From: Pseudomonadota bacterium
GTDB taxonomy: Bacteria; Desulfobacterota; Desulfarculia; Desulfarculales; Desulfarculaceae
Assembly (NCBI GenBank): GCA_018902755.1
Contig: JAHIQI010000010.1
Location: 1-64,000, forward strand
DNA length: 64,000 nucleotides
Reading direction: 5' to 3'
The position numbers and the translations under genes were made by a program. The notes under the pieces were generated by a model. The model was not told where the DNA came from. It saw only the letters and a program-made list of their open reading frames with translations, and did not search any database. Of the stretch, positions 8,011-16,132 are shown one piece after another. Within the stretch, counting starts at the first letter, position 1, and every line of letters begins with the position of its first letter.

Positions 8011-8432
8011 GGCTGCGAAGCCGCCTGGGCGGCATGGACAACAACGGGGGGGACGAGGCCGAGATCAACATGGCCCCGCTGATCGACATGGTCTTCATCC
8101 TGCTGATCTTCTTTTTGGTCACCACCACCTTCGTGCGCGAGTCCGGGGTTGAGGTGCAGCGGCCCACCGCCGCCACCGCGGCGGCCAAGCAGAAAGGGGC
8201 TCTGGTGGTGGCCGTGGCCGGGGACGGCCGCATCTTCGTGGACCGCCGCCAGGTGGACCTTCGGGCGGTGCGCGGCCTGGTGGAGCGCTTTTTGGCCGAA
8301 GACCCCTCCGGGGCGGTGATCATCGCCGCCGACAAGACCACCCCCACCGGGCGCACCGTGGAGGTGCTGGACGAGTGCCGCCTGGCCGGGGCCAAGGACG
8401 TGGCCGTGGCCGCCAAGAGGCCCGGCTCGTGA
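8004..8432 (+). CDS. exbD: ExbD biopolymer transport subunit
   Basis: The product has 142 residues, starting at an ATG inside the end of exbB behind an AGGAGG site. A single membrane helix (about 23-43, APLIDMVFILLIFFLV) contains the conserved Asp28 that carries protons. A periplasmic domain follows (about 60-138) with the usual end pattern of IIAADKTTPTG and EVLDECRLAGAKDVA. It works in complex with ExbB and TonB. Its TGA overlaps the GTG of tonB. Confidence 0.93.
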   Translation: MLRLRSRLGGMDNNGGDEAEINMAPLIDMVFILLIFFLVTTTFVRESGVEVQRPTAATAAAKQKGALVVAVAGDGRIFVDRRQVDLRAVRGLVERFLAEDPSGAVIIAADKTTPTGRTVEVLDECRLAGAKDVAVAAKRPGS

Positions 8433-9085
8433 CCTGCACCGCCCTGGATCGCCCGCCGTCACGGTGGGCCTGGGCCCTGGCCTTGGCCGGGGCGGTGCTG
8501 TTCAACCTGGTCATCTTCGGCTCCGCCTCCTGGCTGCTGAAAAAGCAGATCGACCGTCCGGATCTGGAGGCCTTTTCCATCAACGCCTTTTTGCCCCTGC
8601 CCCCGCCGCCCCCGCCGGAGCGTGAGGAGGACCCGCCTCCCCCGCCCCCGCCGCCCAAGGTTATCAAGATGCAGCCCATGCAGGCGTCCCCGGTGACCAC
8701 CCCTCAGCCGCTCATGGAGACGCCGCAGCTCAACCTGGAGCTGAACCCGCGCCTGGCCGTGGGCATGGCCGTGTCCGCCCCCAGGCCCCAGCGCTTCAGC
8801 CTTGGCCAGGTGGACCGGGCTCCCCTGGCCAAGGGGCAGGTGCCCCCGCCCTATCCCTATCTGGCCCGGCGTAGGGGCATCGAGGGCGCGGTGACGGTGC
8901 GCTTCTTGGTGGACCGCCAGGGCGAGGTGCGCAACCTGGAGGTGGTGGAGGCCAAGCCTCCGGGCATCTTCGAGGAAAGCGTGCTCAAGACGGTTAACCG
9001 CTGGCGCTTCGCGCCGGGGGTCAAGGACGGCGAGGCGGTGGAAACCTGGGTGGAGACCACCATCCGCTTCAAGCTGGAACGATGA
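8429..9085 (+). CDS. tonB: TonB energy transducer
   Basis: The protein has 218 residues with a GTG start overlapping the exbD stop. It shows a membrane anchor (about 14-36), a very proline-rich spacer (about 50-72, with runs of 7-8 prolines), and a C-terminal TonB domain (about 130-218). The domain begins PYPYLARRRGIEGAV and contains SVLKTVNRWRFAPG. TonB spans the periplasm and contacts TonB-dependent receptors. No such receptor is encoded in the window, so this system presumably serves receptors elsewhere in the genome. Confidence 0.94.
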   Translation: MTCTALDRPPSRWAWALALAGAVLFNLVIFGSASWLLKKQIDRPDLEAFSINAFLPLPPPPPPEREEDPPPPPPPPKVIKMQPMQASPVTTPQPLMETPQLNLELNPRLAVGMAVSAPRPQRFSLGQVDRAPLAKGQVPPPYPYLARRRGIEGAVTVRFLVDRQGEVRNLEVVEAKPPGIFEESVLKTVNRWRFAPGVKDGEAVETWVETTIRFKLER

Positions 9086-10308
9086 TCGGGCGCGCCCTCA
9101 TAGCCGCATTGGCCCTGCTGCTGCTGGCCGCCCCGTCCCTGGCCGCCCCGGCCCAGGACTGCCCGGAGGAGCCACGCCTCAACCATAGCGTGCACAAGGT
9201 CCTGTTTGAGGCCCAGCAGCTCATGGAGAAAAAGCAGGACGCCGAGGCGGCCCGGAAGCTGGCCCAGTACGCCAAGGACCACCCCGAGGCCCACCCGCGC
9301 TTTTGGTTTTTGCGCGGGGTGCTGGCCTACCAGGCCAAGCAGCGTGACGAGGCCGGGGTGTATTTCGCCAAGGCGGTGGAGGGCTGGCCCTGCTTCCAGG
9401 CGGCGGTGCGCAACCTTGCCGTGGTGCGCTACGAGCAGGGCAAGCCCGCCGAGGCCTCCCGCCTGGCCTACCGCGCCTATCTGCTGAGCAAGACGGCGGA
9501 CTACAACCTGCTCTACGAGGCCTCGGTGTTCCTCCTGGGCGCGGGGCAGGCGGCCAATGCCCTGCCTTGGCTGGAGGAGCTTTGCGCCCGGCCCCAGCCC
9601 AAGAAGGCCTGGCTCACCGCCCAGCTTCGGGCCTATCTGGACCTGAAGCGCAACAAACGGGCGGCCAAGGTGCTGGAGCGCCTCCTGGCCGGCTGGCCGG
9701 AGGACGCCTCCCTGTGGCGCCTGGGGGCCAGCCTGGCCACCATGAACAAGGACTATGCCGGGGCCGCCGCTTCCCTGGCCGTGGCCTACCACCTTCAGCC
9801 GCCCAAGGAGGCGGGCTGGCGGCAGCTGGCCGACCTTTACCGGGCCGCCGGGGCCCCCCTGGCCGCCATCCCCTTTTACCTGAAGGCCTGGGGAGGCGAG
9901 CCTAAACAGATCAAGCAGCAGGACCGCCTGGCTGACCTCTACACGCACGGCCATGACCTGGAGCAGGCGGCGGCCTGGTCCCTGAAGGCGGCCCAGACCC
10001 AGCCCACAGCCCGGCGCTGGGCCCGGGCGGGCCGGATATACCTGGAGCAAAAGGCTTACTCCCAGGCCCACGACGCCTACCGCAACGCGGCCAAGCTGGA
10101 GGACAAGCACCAGGGCAAAAAGGACAAGGGCGGGCGCTACTGGCTTTTGGCCGGTTACGCGGCCTGGCAAAACGAGCAGCTTTCCCTGGCCGAGGCCGCC
10201 TTTGGCAACGCCCTGCACAGCGCCGTGAAAAACAGCAGCACGGCCAAGGAGGCGGTGCGGGGGCTCAAGGCGGTGCGCGAGCAGCGCCGCCAGCAGGCCG
10301 AGGGCTAA
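9082..10308 (+). CDS. Exported tetratricopeptide-repeat protein of the Ton cluster
   Basis: This 408-residue protein has a signal peptide (about 1-21, ending SLAAPAQ) and then repeated helical pairs rich in Ala and Leu that read as TPR units (for example AARKLAQYAKDHPEAHPRFW and QAAVRNLAVVRYEQGKPAEA). It starts in an ATGA overlap with tonB, completing the six-gene chain. A TPR protein at this position is usual in TonB2-type systems, where it affects siderophore or carbohydrate uptake. The partner is unknown. Confidence 0.85.
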   Translation: MIGRALIAALALLLLAAPSLAAPAQDCPEEPRLNHSVHKVLFEAQQLMEKKQDAEAARKLAQYAKDHPEAHPRFWFLRGVLAYQAKQRDEAGVYFAKAVEGWPCFQAAVRNLAVVRYEQGKPAEASRLAYRAYLLSKTADYNLLYEASVFLLGAGQAANALPWLEELCARPQPKKAWLTAQLRAYLDLKRNKRAAKVLERLLAGWPEDASLWRLGASLATMNKDYAGAAASLAVAYHLQPPKEAGWRQLADLYRAAGAPLAAIPFYLKAWGGEPKQIKQQDRLADLYTHGHDLEQAAAWSLKAAQTQPTARRWARAGRIYLEQKAYSQAHDAYRNAAKLEDKHQGKKDKGGRYWLLAGYAAWQNEQLSLAEAAFGNALHSAVKNSSTAKEAVRGLKAVREQRRQQAEG

Positions 10309-10334
10309 GCGCAAACCAGCAAGGAGGCGAAGCC

Positions 10335-11249
10335 ATGATCACCCACCACGAAGGCCCCTACGAGATCGCGCCGGGCCTGTATCAACTGGGCAACTCCTCG
10401 GTGCCCTGCTTCCTGTTGGACGCGCCCCAACCGGCCCTGTTCGACGCGGGCTTCGCCTGCCTCACCCAGTCCTACCTGGACGACGCCCGCCGTATTTTGG
10501 GCGAGCGCACCCCGGCCTGGCTTTTCCTGTCCCACGTGCACTTCGACCACTGCGGCGCGGCCGGTTGGCTAAAGGAGGCCTGGCCCGAGATGCGCATCAT
10601 GGCCGCGCCCAAGGCGGCCAAGATCATCACCCGGCCCAACGCCCTGAAGCTCATCGCCCAGCTCAACCAGGCGGCGGCCCAGGACTACTTCACCGCCGGG
10701 GGAACCCGCCGGAGCCCCCACGAGTTCACGCCCTTCGCCCTGGACGGCACCGTGGATGACGGCGACGAGATCGACCTGGGCGGCGGGATAAAGGTGCGGG
10801 TGCTGGCAACCCCCGGCCATACCTGGGATATGCTCAACTTCTATGTTCCAAGCAAACGCATCCTCTTCGCCTCCGAGGCGGTGGGCACCGACGCGCCGGG
10901 CGGCTACATAGTCAGCGAGTTCCTGGTGAGCTACGACGCCTACATGGAGAGCCTCGCCCGCCTGAACGATCTGGAAGTGGACACCCTGTGCCCCGGCCAC
11001 CACGCGGTGCACACCGGCCCGGCGGCCAAGAAGCACATCGGCCGGGGCATGGCCTCGGCGGAGCAGTTCCGGGAATGGGTGCTGCGCCTGCTGGCCCAGG
11101 AAGAGGGCGACCAGGAGCGGGTTGTGGAGCTGGTGCGCATGGGTGAATACGACCACCGTACCGGCCCCAAACAGCCCCTGCCCGCCTACATGCTCAATCT
11201 CCAGGCCAGGGTGGCCACCCTGGCCCGCGAGGCGGGTTACACGGTTTAG
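10335..11249 (+). CDS. Metallo-beta-lactamase-fold hydrolase
   Basis: This 304-residue protein has the metal-binding HVHFDHC motif (His67, His69, Asp71, His72), TPGHTWD near 160 and CPGHHAVH near 222, so a binuclear metal site is complete. The C-terminal 60 residues form a helical extension. The substrate is not predictable; relatives include glyoxalase II-like thioesterases and lactonases. A strong AAGGAGG site precedes the ATG, 26 bases after the Ton cluster, so read-through is possible. It converges with the ABC ATPase, and the two stop codons overlap. Confidence 0.85.
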   Translation: MITHHEGPYEIAPGLYQLGNSSVPCFLLDAPQPALFDAGFACLTQSYLDDARRILGERTPAWLFLSHVHFDHCGAAGWLKEAWPEMRIMAAPKAAKIITRPNALKLIAQLNQAAAQDYFTAGGTRRSPHEFTPFALDGTVDDGDEIDLGGGIKVRVLATPGHTWDMLNFYVPSKRILFASEAVGTDAPGGYIVSEFLVSYDAYMESLARLNDLEVDTLCPGHHAVHTGPAAKKHIGRGMASAEQFREWVLRLLAQEEGDQERVVELVRMGEYDHRTGPKQPLPAYMLNLQARVATLAREAGYTV

Positions 11250-12286
11250 TTTATTCTTTTATCCCCGCGGAAAAGATGGGGCCTGGCCGCCGCCGGGTCC
11301 AGGGAAAGCTCCGCACCCGTCTGGGCGCTGAAGTCCGCCGGGGCGGTGGCGGTGAAGCGCGCCTCGCCGGCGCGCAGGTGCAGCACGCTCTGGCCGCCCA
11401 CCCGCTCCACCAACTCCAGGCGGCCCCGCAGGGTGCCCTCGCCGGGAGTCAGCTCCTCGGGCCGCAGGCCAAGCACGGCGGGGCCGGGAGCAACGCTCTC
11501 CACCGGCAGGCTGAAGGCGGGGGTGGGGCATACGAAGTTGCCATCCTGGACCGACCCCTCGAAAAAGTTCATGGGCGGGAAGCCCAGGAACCCGGCCACG
11601 AAACGGTTGACCGGGCGCTGGTAGATCTCCCGGGGCCCGCCCACCTGCTCCACCCGCCCCTGGTGCAGCACCGCGATGACCTGGCCCAGGGTCAGGGCCT
11701 CGGTCTGGTCGTGGGTGACGTAGAGCATGGTGGTGCCCAGCTTGCGGTGCAGGGCGGCCAGCTCCAGGCGCATCTCGCCGCGCAGTTGGGCATCCAGGTT
11801 GGACAGGGGCTCGTCAAATAGGAACAGGCGCGGCGAGCGCACGATGGCCCGGCCGATGGCCACCCGCTGGCGCTGTCCCCCGCTGAGCTGGCCCGGCTTC
11901 TTGGCGAGCAGCTTGGCGATGCCCAGCAGCTCCGCCGCCTCATCCACCTTGCGCTTTATCTCGGCCTTGGGCTCATGGGCCATGCGCAGGGGAAAGGCCA
12001 GGTTGCCGAACACGTCCAGGTGGGGGTACAGGGCGTAGCTCTGGAAGACCATGGCCACGTCGCGCTGTTTGGGGGCCAGCCCGGCCAGGTCCCGGCCGCC
12101 CAGGCTGATGTTGCCCTGGTCTGGCTCCTCCAGCCCGGCCACCAGGCGCAGGATGGTGCTCTTGCCGCAACCGCTGGGGCCCAGCAGCACCGCGAGCTGC
12201 CCCTGCTCCACGCTGAGGCTCACCCCGTCCAGCACCTTTTCCGGGCCGAAGGACTTGTGCAGATTGTCCAGTATCAGGCCGCTCAT
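11246..12286 (-). CDS. ABC transporter ATPase, MalK/UgpC type
   Basis: The protein has 346 residues. The ATPase core shows Walker A GPSGCGKST, Q-loop VFQSYALYPH, signature LSGGQRQRV, Walker B LFLFDEP and H-loop YVTHDQTEA. A C-terminal TOBE-like regulatory domain follows (about 240-346). This is the carbohydrate-uptake type 1 family that energises MalFG/UgpAE permeases. It is the last gene of the operon SBP-permease-permease-ATPase, four bases after the second permease. The sugar or polyol transported is unknown. Confidence 0.93.
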   Translation of the reverse strand: MSGLILDNLHKSFGPEKVLDGVSLSVEQGQLAVLLGPSGCGKSTILRLVAGLEEPDQGNISLGGRDLAGLAPKQRDVAMVFQSYALYPHLDVFGNLAFPLRMAHEPKAEIKRKVDEAAELLGIAKLLAKKPGQLSGGQRQRVAIGRAIVRSPRLFLFDEPLSNLDAQLRGEMRLELAALHRKLGTTMLYVTHDQTEALTLGQVIAVLHQGRVEQVGGPREIYQRPVNRFVAGFLGFPPMNFFEGSVQDGNFVCPTPAFSLPVESVAPGPAVLGLRPEELTPGEGTLRGRLELVERVGGQSVLHLRAGEARFTATAPADFSAQTGAELSLDPAAARPHLFRGDKRIN

Positions 12287-12290
12287 GCGC

Positions 12291-13109
12291 TTATCCCTTT
12301 ATGGCCCCGGCGCTCAGGCCGCTGACGATGCGCCGCTGGAACAGGAACACCAGGGCCACCAGGGGAGCGGTGGCCACGGTGGAGGCGGCGGCGATCTCCC
12401 CCCAGGGGATGGTGAACTGTCCCTGGAACAGCGCGATGCCCACCGGCAGGGTCTGCACCGCCCGGCGGGTCATGATGAGCAGGGCGAAGAAAAATTCGTT
12501 CCAGGCATAGATGAAAACCAGGATGGCCGCGGTGAACACCCCCGGCCCGGCCAGGGGGAGGATCACCCGCACCAGCGCCCCCAGGCGGCCGCAGCCGTCC
12601 AGCATGGCCGCCTCCTCCAGTTCCCGTGGCAGCTCGCTGAAGTAGCTGGTGAGTATCCACACCGCCAGGGGCAGGGTCAGGGTGACGTAGGGGATGATCA
12701 GCCCCTGGTAGGTGTTGAGCCACCCGGCGGCCTGCAAGATGCGCCAGATGGGCCCGGCCAGGGATATCTGGGGGAACATGCTCACCAAGAGCAGCGCGCC
12801 CATGAGCCAGGGCCGCCCCGGCACCCGGAGCCGGGCCAGGGCATAGGCCGCGCCCACCCCCAGGCACAGGGTGCAAACCGTGGTGCCCCCGGCCACGATG
12901 AGGCTGTTGAGCACGAAGTGCATCAGCCCGTAGCGCGTGAGGGCCGAGCGGTAGAACTCCAGCGAGCCGCCGGGCCACAGGGTGGGCGGGATGGCCGTTA
13001 CCTCCAGTTGGGTCTTGAAGCTGGTGAGCACCAGCCAGGCGAAAGGGGCCAGGGCCAGCAGGCAAAAGGCCCCCGCGCCCAGGGCGGCCATGAGGCGCCC
13101 CCGCTTCAC
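12291..13109 (-). CDS. ABC sugar permease, MalG/UgpE type
   Basis: This 272-residue protein has about six membrane helices and the EAA loop ELEEAAMLDGCGRLGALVRV, which docks to the ATPase. The GTG start at 13109 overlaps the stop of the first permease (GTGA) and gives a normal family length. A much longer open frame upstream is only the shadow of the first permease. It forms the membrane channel together with the preceding MalF-type subunit. Confidence 0.92.
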   Translation of the reverse strand: MKRGRLMAALGAGAFCLLALAPFAWLVLTSFKTQLEVTAIPPTLWPGGSLEFYRSALTRYGLMHFVLNSLIVAGGTTVCTLCLGVGAAYALARLRVPGRPWLMGALLLVSMFPQISLAGPIWRILQAAGWLNTYQGLIIPYVTLTLPLAVWILTSYFSELPRELEEAAMLDGCGRLGALVRVILPLAGPGVFTAAILVFIYAWNEFFFALLIMTRRAVQTLPVGIALFQGQFTIPWGEIAAASTVATAPLVALVFLFQRRIVSGLSAGAIKG

Positions 13110-14011
13110 CGGGCGTCCCCGCGCAGCAGGCGCCGCCCCACCAGGCGCAGGTAGAGCAGCGACACGGCCAGCACCATGACGAAAACCATCACGCTCACCG
13201 CCGAGCCGTAGCCCATGAAGCCCTCGGCGAACATCTTTTTGTAGCCGTAGAACTGAAGCACGTTGGTGGCGTTGGCCGGGCCGCCCTGGGTCATCACGTA
13301 CACCAGGTCGAACACCCGGAAGGCGTCCATGGTGCGAAACACCAGGGCCACGGCCAACGCGGGCAGCACCAGGGGCAGGGTTAGGTGGCGGAAGCGCTGC
13401 CAGGACCCGGCCCCGTCCAGGGCCGCCGCCTCGTTCAGCTCCCGGGGGATGGTCTGCAAACCGGCCAGCACGATAAGCGCGGCAAAGGCGCTGGTCTTCC
13501 ATACGTCGGCCCCGATCACCGCGGCCAGGGCCCAGCCCGGCTCGGCCAGCCAGGCCCGGTAGGAGCCCACCTGGTCGCCGAAGATGAGCCAGTTGAGCAG
13601 GCCGTAGCGGTCGTTAAGGATAAAGCGCCACATTTGGCTGGCCACCACCGTGGGTATGGCCCAAGGCACCAGCACCGCCGCCCGCACCAGGCCCCGCCCG
13701 CGGAAGCTCCTGTCCAGGGCCAGGGCCATGAGGGTGCCCAGGGCCACCTCGCACAGGGTGCTGACCGCCACGAACACCAGGGTGATCCCGGCCGAGGAAC
13801 GGGCCGTGGGGTCGGCCAGCAGGCGGGCGTAGTTGCCCAGGCCCACGAAGGGCTCGCCCAGCCCGGGCAGGCCAAGCACGATGCGGTGCAGGCTGAGCAC
13901 GAAGGAGTAGACGATGGGCCAGAAGGCAAAGGCGCATACCGCTGCCAGGCAGGGCAACAAGAGCCCCCAGGCCAGGAGCTTTTCGCCGCGCCTCGGGGCC
14001 ATGACGGCCAT
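13106..14011 (-). CDS. ABC sugar permease, MalF/UgpA type
   Basis: This 301-residue protein has six predicted membrane helices and the EAA motif ELNEAAALDGAGSWQRFRHL near residue 195. The N-terminal periplasmic loop contains VGLGNYARLL, typical of UgpA-like permeases. The start lies three bases beyond the end of the substrate-binding protein gene, so all four genes form one transcript. Confidence 0.92.
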   Translation of the reverse strand: MAVMAPRRGEKLLAWGLLLPCLAAVCAFAFWPIVYSFVLSLHRIVLGLPGLGEPFVGLGNYARLLADPTARSSAGITLVFVAVSTLCEVALGTLMALALDRSFRGRGLVRAAVLVPWAIPTVVASQMWRFILNDRYGLLNWLIFGDQVGSYRAWLAEPGWALAAVIGADVWKTSAFAALIVLAGLQTIPRELNEAAALDGAGSWQRFRHLTLPLVLPALAVALVFRTMDAFRVFDLVYVMTQGGPANATNVLQFYGYKKMFAEGFMGYGSAVSVMVFVMVLAVSLLYLRLVGRRLLRGDAR

Positions 14012-14014
14012 GCC

Positions 14015-15301
14015 CTACTGCCCCCCGGCCAGCCCCAACAGGCGGTCGATGTCTTGCGCGGCGCGTCCGGCCAGCTCGGGCAGGTCGCTGTCCTTGTCGC
14101 TGATGGCGCGGTGGAAGTAGACCTGCATCACCTGGCTCACCGCCGGGTACAGGGGAGTGCGGGGGCGGGGGCGGGCTCCCTCCAGCACCGGCAGCAGCTT
14201 GGCGAAGTGGGGCTGGGCCTTTAGCACCCAGGGGTCCTGGTACAGGCCGGTGCGGGTGGGGGCCAGGCCCTCCTCCAACACCAGGCGGCGCTGCACCGTC
14301 TCGCTGGTGAGGAACTTGATCAGCTTAAGGGCCTGGGTGGGCTTGCTGGAATAGGCGCTGAGGCCCACCTGCCAGCCGCCAAGGCAGGCGGCGCTGCGGC
14401 CTCCGCTGAAGCGAGGCAGCGGGGCCAGGCCCACCTTGCCCGCCACCTGGGAGCGCTGGGCGTCGTTCAGGATGGGCCAGGCATAGAACCAGTTGCGTAA
14501 AAACACCGACCCGCCCTGGGCGAACAGGCTCAGGCTCTCGGGCTCCTGATAGGCCAGCACCCCGCGCGGGGCCGCGCCGCCGATGAGGGCGTCGCGCACG
14601 AAGCGCACCGCCTTGAGCGCGGCGGGCCCCTCCAGCAGACAGCGTTGGCCCTCGCCCCCCAGGGCCTTGCCCCCGGCGGACCAGACAAACTCCAGCATGT
14701 CGCAGACCAGGCCTTCGTACTGCTTGAACTGGCCGGAGTACCCCGCCAGATCGCCCTTTTCCTGGGCGGTGATCAGCTTGGCCTGGCTCACCATCTGGGG
14801 CCAGGTCCGGGGCACGGGCAAACGGTAGCGCTCCAGGAGGTCGCGGCGGTAGTAGAGCACCCCGGCGGTGAGGTACAGCGGCGCGCCGTACACCCGGCCC
14901 CGCCAGGAGGCGGCCCGCATGGCGGCGGGCACGAACAGCTCCCGCTGCTCGGCGGGAAACAGATCATCCAGGGGCAGGGCCCAGCCCGCGCTGGCGAACT
15001 CCGGCGGCCAGATCACGTCCATCAAAAAGACGTCCACCTCGTTGGAGCGGTTCTTTAGCTTTTGGGTGAGCAGGTCGTGATAGGAGGTGGAGGAGTGGGG
15101 CCCTATCTCCAGGGCCACCTTGAGCGGCGGGTGCTGCTTTTCGAACTGGTCGGCCAAACGCCGCCACAGGCCGGGGTTGTTGAACTTCCAGGCCACCAGG
15201 CGGATGGTGTTGGGCTCGTCGGCCTTTTGGCCGCATCCCGCCACGCCCAGGGTGATGGCCAGCGCCAAGCCCAGGGCGGCTATGGTCTTCAAGCGTGCCA
15301 C
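14015..15301 (-). CDS. Extracellular sugar-binding lipoprotein of the ABC importer
   Basis: This 428-residue protein starts with a GTG at 15301 (MARLKTIAALGLALAI...). The hydrophobic signal ends GVAGC, a lipobox. The mature part is a family 1 solute-binding protein with IRLVAWKF, DVFLMDVIWPPEF and the C-terminal KFLTSETVQRRLVLEEGLAPTR-type segment. It should capture the substrate and pass it to the two permeases. No ribosome site precedes the GTG, and a -10-like TATAGT ends only six bases upstream, so the message may be leaderless. Longer upstream reading is possible but would place extra sequence before the signal peptide. Confidence 0.88.
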   Translation of the reverse strand: MARLKTIAALGLALAITLGVAGCGQKADEPNTIRLVAWKFNNPGLWRRLADQFEKQHPPLKVALEIGPHSSTSYHDLLTQKLKNRSNEVDVFLMDVIWPPEFASAGWALPLDDLFPAEQRELFVPAAMRAASWRGRVYGAPLYLTAGVLYYRRDLLERYRLPVPRTWPQMVSQAKLITAQEKGDLAGYSGQFKQYEGLVCDMLEFVWSAGGKALGGEGQRCLLEGPAALKAVRFVRDALIGGAAPRGVLAYQEPESLSLFAQGGSVFLRNWFYAWPILNDAQRSQVAGKVGLAPLPRFSGGRSAACLGGWQVGLSAYSSKPTQALKLIKFLTSETVQRRLVLEEGLAPTRTGLYQDPWVLKAQPHFAKLLPVLEGARPRPRTPLYPAVSQVMQVYFHRAISDKDSDLPELAGRAAQDIDRLLGLAGGQ

Positions 15302-15307
15302 GGTTTC

Positions 15308-15336
15308 ACTATAGCAAGGCGGCCGGGCGGGCACAA
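15308..15336 (-). promoter_or_regulatory. Putative sigma-70 promoter of the ABC operon
   Basis: On the minus strand TTGTGC (15336-15331) and TATAGT (15313-15308) are 17 bases apart. The predicted transcription start falls on or next to the GTG at 15301, which would make the mRNA leaderless. Confidence 0.45.
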
Positions 15337-15425
15337 ACCAACTCTGGACCGGCCCCACGGCAGGGGTTAGAATGGGCCGCCCCTCTGGAGCAGTCCGCAC
15401 GAAACGGTTTTTTAGGGAGCAAAGC

Positions 15426-15755
15426 ATGACCCCCAGCACGGTGCAAGAGGTCTTTGACGGCATGCCCTCCGCCTTCCGCCCCCACAAGGCCGAGGGCGTG
15501 GAGATGGTCTATCAGTTCCACATCACCGGCGACGAGTCCGGCGACTGGACGGTGAGCATCGCCGGCGGCCAGTGCGCGGTGAGCCCCGGCACCCACCCCG
15601 ACCCCACCGCCACCCTGACGCTGAGCGATCAGAACTGGCTCAAGCTGGTGGCGGGCAAGCTCAACCCGGCCATGGCCCTGATGACCGGCAAGCTGAAGGT
15701 TGGCGGCGATCTTATGGCGGCGCAGAAAATGGGTTCGCTGTTCAAGCTTGGTTAG
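15426..15755 (+). CDS. SCP2 sterol-binding domain protein
   Basis: This 109-residue single-domain protein has the SCP2 pattern: TVQEVFDGMPSAFRP at the start, DWTVSIAGGQCAV in the middle, and NPAMALMTGKLKVGGDL at the end. SCP2 domains bind lipids or acyl-CoAs in a hydrophobic tunnel. The ATG is preceded by AGGGAGC. It is a single gene, divergent from the ABC operon and ended by a repeat and a terminator. The ligand is unknown. Confidence 0.88.
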   Translation: MTPSTVQEVFDGMPSAFRPHKAEGVEMVYQFHITGDESGDWTVSIAGGQCAVSPGTHPDPTATLTLSDQNWLKLVAGKLNPAMALMTGKLKVGGDLMAAQKMGSLFKLG

Positions 15756-15816
15756 TGGGGCGGCTGCGCCAGACGGCAGAGGGCGGTGCTGTGCGACAAC
15801 ATTTTTTAACGGTCAT

Positions 15817-16041
15817 CCAGCAATAGACGTCATCACGAGGAGCATCTCTGGGAAGATGCGACGTGGTGATCTTCGACTTCCCCCAAGCGGGAGGGTTTGG
15901 AGCGCGGGGGATGCTTGGCCTTGTCTGATGAGCAGAGGCATGACAAGAGAAGTGGAAGATGGCCACGTCGCGGCGGGATAACCGCCATAACCTTCCCAGC
16001 CCTTGCCTCCGCCGCTCCTCGCCATGACTGCTATTGGCTGG
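15817..16041. repeat. Dispersed palindromic repeat, family B, copy 1
   Basis: About 225 non-coding bases flanked by terminal inverted repeats of about 23 bases. The left end reads CCAGCAATAGACGTCATCAC and the right end matches its reverse complement (CATGACTGCTATTGGCTGG). Copies 2 and 3 lie at 36714 and 51943. It has no open frame of its own, which fits a MITE-like or large palindromic intergenic element. Confidence 0.8.
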
Positions 16042-16093
16042 AGGCCGCGCCTCGCGAAGACAACGGGTGTTTTAAAACCAGTTGGAAATTTAG

Positions 16094-16121
16094 GGGCGGG
16101 GTTTATCCCCGCCCTTTTTTT
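16094..16121 (+). terminator. Rho-independent terminator (also repeat family D)
   Basis: GGGCGGGG (16094-16101) pairs with CCCCGCCC (16107-16114) around a five-base loop, followed by seven T on the plus strand. It would end the SCP2 transcript. The same 24-base core occurs in reverse orientation near 37034, so the terminator is built from a dispersed repeat. Confidence 0.75.
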
Positions 16122-16132
16122 ATTCCCATCGC

